Shown: piece after piece, positions 8,808 to 13,866 of the stretch
How the letters are laid out: the number at the start of each line of letters is the position of its first letter
Position numbering within the stretch: position 1 is the first letter of the stretch
NCBI GenBank assembly: GCA_900753165.1
Contig: CAADYC010000059.1
Span: forward strand, 1-20,480
Source: Clostridia bacterium
GTDB taxonomy: Bacteria; Bacillota; Clostridia; TANB77; CAG-508
Direction of reading: 5' to 3'
DNA: 20,480 nt
Translations under genes and position numbers: made by a program
The notes under the pieces: generated by a model
The model's database searches: none
The model's input: only the letters and a program-made list of their open reading frames with translations
What the model was told of the DNA's origin: nothing

Positions 8808-9312
8808 AAAATATTTTAAACCAAATTTTTCTTTTTATAAATTTAAAAAAATCAGATGTATTTCCTTTTGAAAATGTGGTTTTGTTTAATAAAAATGCAT
8901 GATTTTTGTCTATGTAAAGATAAAAGAAGTCTTTTGTTTTATATATTTTATATAATTTCCAATATTGTATTTTTTCTATAGATTTTGTATCAGAAATGGT
9001 AAAAAAATTTTTATAAAATTTAAATGTAAATTCTTTTTCTTTTTCAAATTTTTCTGTTTTTAATTCTTTTTTAACTTGTTTTATAGGATAAAAAAAACTG
9101 TAAAAGCAGAAAATGCTTAAAATGATTAATAAAATGAATATAGCTGATTGATTAGAATATTGTAAATTTATTATAATACAAAATAATAGTAATAATATAG
9201 TTACTGTTGTATTAAAAATATATTTGTTTTTAAATTTGTTTTGGTGAAATTGTAAATATTTTGCATATGTATCTTTTGTATATTTTGTTTTATTCTTAAA
9301 TAATATTTCCAT
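8806..9312 (-). CDS. YcxB-like two-helix membrane protein
   Basis: A 168-residue protein on the opposite strand to everything else in the window. Two hydrophobic helices (about residues 32-50 and 57-75), joined by a short NLQYSNQS turn, are followed by a basic linker and a C-terminal domain containing FKFYKNFFTISDTKS and YKTKDFFYLYIDKNHAFLLNK. This pattern of paired helices plus a small PH-like beta domain with a FYLY strand resembles the YcxB-like family, whose function is not established. The start at 9312 has a GAGGAA site about 9 nt upstream on its strand. The product is Phe- and Lys-rich. It has its own promoter, divergent from rpsU, and ends in a hairpin shared with ftsH. Membrane location is well supported; the family call is from memory of the pattern. 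Confidence 0.75.
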   Translation of the reverse strand: MEILFKNKTKYTKDTYAKYLQFHQNKFKNKYIFNTTVTILLLLFCIIINLQYSNQSAIFILLIILSIFCFYSFFYPIKQVKKELKTEKFEKEKEFTFKFYKNFFTISDTKSIEKIQYWKLYKIYKTKDFFYLYIDKNHAFLLNKTTFSKGNTSDFFKFIKRKIWFKIF

Positions 9313-9405
9313 ATTTTTAATTCCTCATTTTAATTAGTTATAGTTTAGCAAAATATAAATATTAATATATCAGCATTTATATTCTACTGAGTTATAACTT
9401 TGATT

Positions 9406-9434
9406 ATTATATCATATAAAATAAAATAATACAA
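9406..9434 (-). promoter_or_regulatory. Minus-strand promoter of the YcxB-like gene
   Basis: On the minus strand, TTGTAT (9429-9434) and TATAAT (9406-9411) are 17 nt apart, giving a leader of about 85 nt. Its -35 box is only 4 bp from the -35 box of the rpsU promoter. Confidence 0.6.
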
Positions 9435-9438
9435 ACTA

Positions 9439-9468
9439 TTGACAATATACCCCATAATAATGTATAAT
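9439..9468 (+). promoter_or_regulatory. Consensus promoter of rpsU
   Basis: TTGACA at 9439-9444 and TATAAT at 9463-9468, both exact consensus, with an 18-nt spacer. This is the strongest promoter in the window, as expected for a ribosomal protein gene. Confidence 0.88.
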
Positions 9469-9497
9469 GAGTAACGTATATAGGGTAAGGAAAAAAA

Positions 9498-9533
9498 TCC
9501 CACATACATTCTCGTATGACCGGAAGGAGGGGA
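9498..9533 (+). promoter_or_regulatory. rpsU leader hairpin, possibly occluding the RBS
   Basis: In the ~65-nt leader, CATAC (9503-9507) pairs with GTATG (9514-9518). Just outside, TCCC (9498-9501) can pair with GGGA (9530-9533), which overlaps the AAGGAGG site (9524-9530). Such a fold could hide the ribosome binding site. The stems are short and this is inference only. Confidence 0.3.
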
Positions 9534-9539
9534 ATATAA

Positions 9540-9710
9540 ATGTCAGAAATCAAAGTTAATAATGGAAATATAGAAGATGCCTTAAAAAGGTTTAAAAGAC
9601 AATGTGCTCGTAACGGAGTTTTACAAGAAGTTCGTAAAAGAGAACATTATGAAAAACCAAGTGTAAAAAGAAAGAAAAAATCAGAGGCAGCAAGAAAAAG
9701 AAAATTTTAA
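9540..9710 (+). CDS. rpsU: 30S ribosomal protein S21
   Basis: A 56-residue, strongly basic protein. The body contains EDALKRFKRQCARNGVLQEV and REHYEKPSVKRKKKSEAARKRK, which is the standard bS21 sequence. S21 binds the 30S platform near the 3' end of 16S rRNA and helps initiation. The ATG at 9540 follows AAGGAGG (9524-9530) at 9 nt. The gene is alone in its unit, with a consensus promoter upstream and a strong terminator downstream. The related YqeY gene often found next to rpsU in Firmicutes is not here. Confidence 0.96.
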   Translation: MSEIKVNNGNIEDALKRFKRQCARNGVLQEVRKREHYEKPSVKRKKKSEAARKRKF

Positions 9711-9720
9711 TTACATAATA

Positions 9721-9771
9721 AAAGGTGGAAGTTTATATGGGAGTAGTATATCCAAAACTTCTACCTTTTTT
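9721..9771 (+). terminator. rpsU terminator
   Basis: AAAGGTGGAAGTTT (9721-9734) pairs with AAACTTCTACCTTT (9755-9768) with one G-T wobble, ending in a run of six T. The loop is about 20 nt. Confidence 0.85.
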
Positions 9772-9817
9772 GTATTATAATAGAAATATTTGGATAAAAT
9801 ATATTATATAAAAAATA

Positions 9818-9846
9818 GGGATTTTGTGTGGTGGCCCCTAAATCCC
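9818..9846. repeat. Copy 4 (diverged) of the palindromic element
   Basis: GGGATTT (9818-9824) pairs with AAATCCC (9840-9846). The left flank AAAAAATAGGGATT is identical to that of copy 3, while the loop differs (GTGTGGTGGCCCCT). Copies 3 and 4 share orientation. It lies 44 nt before yfmF and has no good T-run on the + strand. Confidence 0.6.
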
Positions 9847-9889
9847 GAAAATTTTGATAGAAATAAGCTAAAGAAGGGAATGATAATTA

Positions 9890-11158
9890 GTGGAATATAA
9901 GCAAATAGAGATAAAAAAAGGAATCAAACTTCATACTATAAAAACTGAGAAGTTCAAAACAAATTTAATAGCAATAATGCTAACAACAAAATTAAATAGA
10001 GAAAATGTTACAAAAAATGCATTAATACCAGCAGTTTTAAGAAGAGGAACAAAAAACTTAACAACACAAGAAGAAATAAACAAAAAGTTAGAAGAAATGT
10101 ATGGAGCAAGTTTGGACTGTGGACTTGATAAAACAGGGGACAATCAAGTTTTAAAATTTTATATAGAAACAGTAAATGATGAATTTTTACCACAAGAAGC
10201 GGAAAATATGTTGAAAACATCTTTAGAAAAGATATTTGAATTTGTATTTAATCCATATCTAGAAAATGGATGTTTCAAAAAAGAATATGTGGAACAAGAA
10301 AAAGAGAACATAAAACAAATAATAGATGGAAAAATAGATAATAAAGCAAGATATTCATTAGATAGATGTATAGAAGAAATGTACAAAGATCAACCATATG
10401 GATTATATAAATATGGATATGTAGAAGATATGAAAGACATAAATGAAAAAAATCTATATGAATATTATAAACAATTAATAAATGAATGTAAAATTGATAT
10501 TTTTGTTTCAGGAATAATAGATGAAGAAACTGAAAATATCATAAAAAATAATGAAAACATCATTAAATTAAAAGATAGAGAACCACAATATAATGAGCCA
10601 GAAATTATAGCAAAAAAATTAGAAAAAGAAAATGATGTTCAAGAATCAATGGATGTAACACAAGGAAAACTTATTATTGGAATGGACTTAGATATTAATG
10701 ATGACAATTTAAGGTTTGATGTAATGATTTATAATAGTATTTTTGGTGGAAGTGCAAATTCAAAATTATTCCAAAATGTGCGTGAAAAGGCAAGCCTTGC
10801 ATATACAGCAAGTTCAAGTTATTATAGATTTAAAAATAACATTTTTATTAATTGCGGAATTGAAATCAAAAACTATGAAAAAGCATTAGAAATAATAAAA
10901 CAACAGATTGAAGATATGAAAAAAGGTGATTTCACAGATGAAGAGGTTGAAAATGCTAAAAAAGGAATAATAGCATCAATTAAAACAATTGATGATGAAC
11001 AGGATACAGAAATAACATATTTCTTTAGTCAGGAATTATCAAAGAGTAAGTGTAATATTGAACAATATATGCAGAGAATATCTGAGGTTACTAAAGAAAA
11101 GGTTGTTGATATTGCTAATAAAGTTAGTATTAATACCGTATATTTCTTAAAAGATTAG
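9890..11158 (+). CDS. yfmF: M16-family peptidase-like protein, YfmF type (active site absent)
   Basis: This 422-residue protein has the insulinase-fold pattern of the M16 family. At the place where the zinc motif HXXEH should stand it reads ALIPAVLRRGTKNLT, so the catalytic residues are missing. The family hallmarks LEEMYGASL near residue 70, YGYVEDMKDI and the C-terminal half FGGSANSKLFQNVREKASLAY remain. It pairs with the adjacent gene, which has the active site, matching the YfmF/YfmH arrangement of Firmicutes. These are annotated as associated with modification of elongation factor P; I take that role from family knowledge only. The start is GTG 9890, with AAGGG at 9874-9878; the ATG at 9880 runs into a stop after six codons. 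The product is expected in the cytoplasm, as no signal peptide is seen. Confidence 0.85.
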   Translation: MEYKQIEIKKGIKLHTIKTEKFKTNLIAIMLTTKLNRENVTKNALIPAVLRRGTKNLTTQEEINKKLEEMYGASLDCGLDKTGDNQVLKFYIETVNDEFLPQEAENMLKTSLEKIFEFVFNPYLENGCFKKEYVEQEKENIKQIIDGKIDNKARYSLDRCIEEMYKDQPYGLYKYGYVEDMKDINEKNLYEYYKQLINECKIDIFVSGIIDEETENIIKNNENIIKLKDREPQYNEPEIIAKKLEKENDVQESMDVTQGKLIIGMDLDINDDNLRFDVMIYNSIFGGSANSKLFQNVREKASLAYTASSSYYRFKNNIFINCGIEIKNYEKALEIIKQQIEDMKKGDFTDEEVENAKKGIIASIKTIDDEQDTEITYFFSQELSKSKCNIEQYMQRISEVTKEKVVDIANKVSINTVYFLKD

Positions 11159-11224
11159 TTGAAAAATAATTACAATTTTGACTGTGTTAGCAGGACATAT
11201 ACATTGAGAGGAGAACGAAAAAAG
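11159..11224 (+). promoter_or_regulatory. yfmF-yfmH gap with leader motif shared with the SNF2 gene
   Basis: CAATTTTGACTGTGT at 11173-11187 recurs with one change at 13796-13810. TTGAAAA precedes both, and both are followed by a similar purine-rich site (ATTGAGAGGAGAACGAAA here at 11203-11220, 14 of 18 matching AATGAGAAGGGAATGAAA at 13843-13860). Both sit just before a start codon. No promoter or terminator is evident in this gap, so the two M16 genes are probably one operon. Confidence 0.5.
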
Positions 11225-12496
11225 ATGCAAATAATTGAAAATTCTAAAGTTAAAGAAAAATTATATATAGAAAAATTAGAAAATGGCTTAACAGTAATGA
11301 TAATTCCTAAAAAAGGAATCCAGAAAAAATATATTATATGGGGAACAAACTATGGTTCAAATGATAATAAATTTATAGTACCAGGAGAAACAGAAGTTAC
11401 AGAGGTACCAAAAGGTGTAGCACATTTTCTGGAACACAAAATGTTTGAACAAGAAAACGGAAAAAACAGTTTAGATGTGCTTACTGCGTTAGGCGTTAAT
11501 GCAAACGCATATACAACAAACAATCATACAGCATATTTATATGAGTGTACAGACAATTTTTATGAGGCATTGGACGAATTTATGGATTATGTGCAACATC
11601 CATATTTTACAGATGAGAATGTTGAAAAAGAAAAAGGGATTATTGGCCAAGAAATTATGATGTATGACGATTATCCAGACTGGAAAGTGTATTTAAATGC
11701 ATTAGAGTGTATGTATCAAAAACATCCTGTAAAACTTGATATTACTGGAACTGTTGAAACAATAAGCCATATTGATAAAGATATTTTGTATAAATGTTAT
11801 AATACTTTTTATAATCCATCAAATATGGCAATGGTGATATCTGGAGACTTTGAACCAGAAAAATTATTAGAAGAAATAAAGAAAAGATTAATTGACAAAA
11901 AAGCAAATGGTGAAATAAAGAGGATTTTTGAAGAAGAACCAAAAGAAATTGTAAAAGAAAAAGTAACTCAAAATATGGAAGTTAGTAAACCACTTTATGC
12001 AATTGGAATAAAAGATGTACCAGCTGAACCAAAAGAAAAAGTTAAAAAACATATTTCAATAGAAATATTGTTGAATCTTTTAATTGGAGCAAGTTCAGAG
12101 CTGTATAAAAAATTATATGATATGGGAAATTGTTTCTCAGTACCAAGTATTGAATATGAATTTGATAAAAATTATGCACATATTTTGATTATAGGACAAT
12201 CAAATGAACCAGAAAAATTATATGAGATGTTTAAAGAAGAAGTTGAAAAATTTATACAAAAAGGTGTAAATGAAGAAGATTTTGTAAGAACTAAAAAAAT
12301 GATTTATGGTGAATATGTAAAAGAATATGACGATGTTGTCAATATTTCTAGAATGTTTTTGTCAGATTATTTTAAAGGTATAAATAGTTTTGACTATTTA
12401 GAAGAAATAAACACTATAAATGTAGAATATTTAAATCAAGTGTTAAAAGATGTGTTTAATGAAAAAAATATGATATTATCTGTTGTAAAAAATTAG
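11225..12496 (+). CDS. yfmH: M16-family zinc peptidase, YfmH type
   Basis: A 423-residue M16 peptidase with the inverted zinc motif HFLEH at residues 67-71 in GVAHFLEHKMFE and the downstream glutamate region EKGIIGQEIMMYDDYPD (E143). Also present are NAYTTNNHTAYLYECTDNF and FYNPSNMAMVISGDF, typical of this clade. It should form a heterodimer or tandem pair with the active-site-less YfmF type encoded directly upstream. The frame stays open back to the yfmF stop at 11158 through a TTG, but that codon has no ribosome binding site. ATG 11225 follows AGGAG (11209-11213), and MQIIENSKVKEKLYIEKLENGL matches the family opening. The substrate is unknown; an EF-P link is annotation lore for the family. 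It ends in a strong terminator. Confidence 0.9.
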   Translation: MQIIENSKVKEKLYIEKLENGLTVMIIPKKGIQKKYIIWGTNYGSNDNKFIVPGETEVTEVPKGVAHFLEHKMFEQENGKNSLDVLTALGVNANAYTTNNHTAYLYECTDNFYEALDEFMDYVQHPYFTDENVEKEKGIIGQEIMMYDDYPDWKVYLNALECMYQKHPVKLDITGTVETISHIDKDILYKCYNTFYNPSNMAMVISGDFEPEKLLEEIKKRLIDKKANGEIKRIFEEEPKEIVKEKVTQNMEVSKPLYAIGIKDVPAEPKEKVKKHISIEILLNLLIGASSELYKKLYDMGNCFSVPSIEYEFDKNYAHILIIGQSNEPEKLYEMFKEEVEKFIQKGVNEEDFVRTKKMIYGEYVKEYDDVVNISRMFLSDYFKGINSFDYLEEINTINVEYLNQVLKDVFNEKNMILSVVKN

Positions 12497-12515
12497 ATAA
12501 AAATTTTGTTGAATG

Positions 12516-12557
12516 AACAGCATAAAAATTGAAAAAGATTTTATGCTGTTTTCTTTT
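12516..12557 (+). terminator. yfmH terminator
   Basis: AACAGCATAAAA (12516-12527) pairs perfectly over 12 bp with TTTTATGCTGTT (12539-12550) around an 11-nt loop, followed by TTCTTTT. Confidence 0.88.
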
Positions 12558-12566
12558 GATTTTCTA

Positions 12567-12573
12567 TGTCGAA
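12567..12573 (+). promoter_or_regulatory. Candidate Spo0A box upstream of the Spo0E-like gene
   Basis: TGTCGAA, the core of the Spo0A-binding 0A box, occurs 50 nt before the -35 of the Spo0E-like gene. A 7-mer can arise by chance, but the location before a Spo0A~P phosphatase gene makes it meaningful. Confidence 0.4.
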
Positions 12574-12577
12574 TTAT

Positions 12578-12625
12578 GTTGAAAATACTTGTACGAAAGT
12601 TGCTAAAAACCGTTGAAAATACTTG
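12578..12625. repeat. 14-bp direct repeat upstream of the Spo0E-like gene
   Basis: GTTGAAAATACTTG occurs exactly at 12578-12591 and 12612-12625, 34 bp apart start to start. The second copy overlaps the predicted -35 box by its last three bases. This is operator-like or a small duplication. Confidence 0.8.
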
Positions 12626-12651
12626 ACTTGGAGATTTTTATATGTTATTTT
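12623..12651 (+). promoter_or_regulatory. Promoter of the Spo0E-like gene
   Basis: TTGACT at 12623-12628 and TATTTT at 12646-12651, 17-nt spacer. The -10 is weak, which fits a regulated gene. An alternative -10 (TATAAA at 12651-12656) would need a 22-nt spacer. Confidence 0.5.
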
Positions 12652-12693
12652 ATAAATATACGAATGAGAAAAATTGAAAAAGGAGAGATTAAT

Positions 12694-12858
12694 ATGTTAA
12701 ATGAAGAAATTTGTAAATTAAGAGATAAATTGAATAAGAGCATCGAGAATGGTGATGATTATTCTATTACATATAAATTAAGTATTGAATTAGATGAGCT
12801 TATTGCTAAATATTATAGAGATATGAAAAATAAGACTTGTGATAAAGCAAAAGTTTAA
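12694..12858 (+). CDS. Spo0E-like aspartyl-phosphate phosphatase
   Basis: A 54-residue protein with the whole Spo0E-family helical hairpin: EEICKLRDKLNKSIENGDDY as helix one and KLSIELDELIAKYYRDM as helix two. The signature SQELD appears as SIELD at residues 30-34. Family members dephosphorylate Spo0A~P and so delay or prevent sporulation. Expected to be cytoplasmic. The start is ATG 12694, preceded by AAGGAGAG at 12680-12687; an in-frame ATG lies further upstream (12640), but it has no ribosome binding site and lies between the -35 and -10 boxes. The gene stands alone with its own promoter and terminator. A possible 0A box and a direct repeat lie upstream, suggesting feedback from Spo0A. Its presence argues for a sporulating ancestry. 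Confidence 0.87.
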   Translation: MLNEEICKLRDKLNKSIENGDDYSITYKLSIELDELIAKYYRDMKNKTCDKAKV

Positions 12859-12864
12859 TGTTAT

Positions 12865-12898
12865 AAAAAGTTTTGACAGATAGTGTTGAAACTTTTTT
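12865..12898 (+). terminator. Terminator of the Spo0E-like gene
   Basis: AAAAAGTTT (12865-12873) pairs with AAACTTTTT (12889-12897) around a 15-nt loop; the right arm carries the six-T run. It starts 7 nt after the stop codon. The stem is mostly A-T. Confidence 0.7.
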
Positions 12899-12922
12899 GC
12901 TATTTAAAAATTGTAATATTGG

Positions 12923-12951
12923 TTGAAATTTAAGAAAAATTATGGTACAAT
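12923..12951 (+). promoter_or_regulatory. Promoter of the 201-residue unknown gene
   Basis: TTGAAA at 12923-12928 and TACAAT at 12946-12951 with a 17-nt spacer, giving a leader of about 97 nt. Confidence 0.75.
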
Positions 12952-12975
12952 AGTTATGTAACCAAATAGAAGATG

Positions 12976-13045
12976 TCTTTCTCAAGATATAAAAGAGAAA
13001 GAACTCTCTAGTACAAACATTATTTATAATCCACAAGGAAGAGAG
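12976..13045 (+). promoter_or_regulatory. Leader hairpin and possible anti-RBS pairing
   Basis: TCTTTCTC (12976-12983) pairs with GAGAAAGA (12995-13002). Just after it, CTCTC (13004-13008) is complementary to GAGAG (13041-13045) in the ribosome binding region before ATG 13055. The hairpin is clear on paper; the second pairing is speculative. Confidence 0.4.
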
Positions 13046-13054
13046 GAAAATATT

Positions 13055-13660
13055 ATGAAGCAGGAGACAATTGAAAAAAAAGTAAAGACTATCAACCGGA
13101 ATGTCAGATTTTTCCAAAGAAGACTGACTTATTGGCTTGAAGCAAAAGCAGAAGCGGAGTTACATAATGGTAATCTTAAAGTTAATGGTGATTATGAGAG
13201 GAATATTAAAAAGTATGAGATTATTTTGGCAGACTTAGCTACAATTAAGAGAGCTGTCAAAAATGATTGCATGTTAGTCAACATTTATGGCTCTGTAAAT
13301 GGCAGGTTTATATATAAAGAAACTGAGGAGGTATTAAAAGAGGTAGGGATTGGCTATCAAAATGTTAGTGGTGATGTAGTATTTCTTGAGTTTAATGATG
13401 AAGTAGGCAAATCAGTTGAAGAAACTGAAATTAGTGTCACGAATTTAAGCACAATCGAAGAAGTTCCAATTGGTACACCGATTTTAAAATCAAGCAGAAA
13501 GTCTTCAACTAGTATTCCGTTTTTGAGCTCCGAAGAAGAAACTGAAATTAGTGTCACGAATTTAAGCACAATCGAAGAAGTTTCAATTGGTATACCGATT
13601 TTAAAATCAAGCAGAAAGCCTTCAACTAGTATTCCGTTTTTGAGCTCCGATCGAAGATAA
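13055..13660 (+). CDS. Unknown protein with C-terminal 39-residue tandem duplication
   Basis: I do not recognise this 201-residue protein. Residues 1-75 are highly charged and helical (KKVKTINRNVRFFQRRLTYW, ERNIKKYEIILADLATIKRA), possibly an alpha-helical pair. Residues 76-121 look like a small beta-alpha unit (VNIYGSVNGRFIYKETEEVL). Residues 122-160 and 161-199 are near-identical copies beginning EETEISVTNLSTIEEV and ending SRKxSTSIPFLSS, Ser/Thr-rich and probably disordered. No signal peptide or membrane segment is visible. Codon use is less A-biased than the neighbours (GGC, GTC, TCC and ACG occur), which may mark a recent arrival or weak expression. It has its own promoter, a long leader and a strong terminator, so it is a single-gene unit. 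GAGAGG precedes the ATG. Confidence 0.8.
   Translation: MKQETIEKKVKTINRNVRFFQRRLTYWLEAKAEAELHNGNLKVNGDYERNIKKYEIILADLATIKRAVKNDCMLVNIYGSVNGRFIYKETEEVLKEVGIGYQNVSGDVVFLEFNDEVGKSVEETEISVTNLSTIEEVPIGTPILKSSRKSSTSIPFLSSEEETEISVTNLSTIEEVSIGIPILKSSRKPSTSIPFLSSDRR
13418..13651 (+). repeat. 117-bp tandem duplication inside the unknown gene
   Basis: Units 13418-13534 and 13535-13651 differ at 4 of 117 bases. The three internal changes are transitions and all alter the residue (P to S, T to I, S to P); the fourth changes the last codon from E to D. The unit length keeps the frame. Confidence 0.95.
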
Positions 13661-13681
13661 AAATATAAAGCTTTGTAAATG

Positions 13682-13713
13682 AAAAGAGCAAGCCAGATTT
13701 GGCTTGCTCTTTT
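13682..13713. terminator. Strong terminator before the SNF2 gene
   Basis: AAAAGAGCAAGCCA (13682-13695) pairs perfectly over 14 bp with TGGCTTGCTCTTTT (13700-13713) around a GATT loop. The symmetrical A and T ends allow function in both directions. Confidence 0.92.
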
Positions 13714-13730
13714 GTTGCTCAAATTTTTCC

Positions 13731-13759
13731 TTGCTAAAACCACAAAAATGTTATATAAT
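13731..13759 (+). promoter_or_regulatory. Promoter of the SNF2 helicase gene
   Basis: TTGCTA at 13731-13736 and TATAAT at 13754-13759 with a 17-nt spacer. The leader is about 100 nt and contains a small upstream ORF. Confidence 0.82.
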
Positions 13760-13782
13760 GGTACATCAAGAAGAGGAGAGGT

Positions 13783-13866
13783 TTGAAAAGGGTTGCAATT
13801 TTGACTGCGTCAAAGTTTAATTCTTTTTCAAGTGGATTTTGCAATGAGAAGGGAATGAAATTTTAA
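13783..13866 (+). promoter_or_regulatory. Leader ORF and motif shared with yfmH, before the SNF2 gene
   Basis: After GAGGAGAG (13773-13780) a TTG at 13783 opens a 27-codon frame (LKRVAILTASKFNSF...) whose TAA (13864-13866) directly touches the ATG of the SNF2 gene, in the same frame. The frame spans CAATTTTGACTGCGT (13796-13810), also found before yfmH, and a TTTGAC-TGC-GTCAAA palindrome (13800-13814). The reading frame may be incidental; the DNA or RNA motif is the firmer observation. Confidence 0.4.

Noticed and set aside
9931..10386. Minus-strand ORFs inside yfmF and other long genes
   Set aside because: They are antisense to clearly coding frames, have no start signals, and show the Leu/Phe-rich composition expected of antisense A-rich sequence.
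11159..11224. TTG start extending YfmH by 22 residues
   Set aside because: There is no ribosome binding site before TTG 11159, the added residues do not fit the family, and ATG 11225 has AGGAG.
12578..12625. Two 14-bp repeats as a mini CRISPR
   Set aside because: Only two short units with a 20-nt gap, no cas genes, and no further repeats.
12613..12693. Longer N-terminus for the Spo0E-like protein
   Set aside because: The upstream part overlaps the promoter, lacks a ribosome binding site, and Spo0E proteins begin at about the ATG 12694 position.
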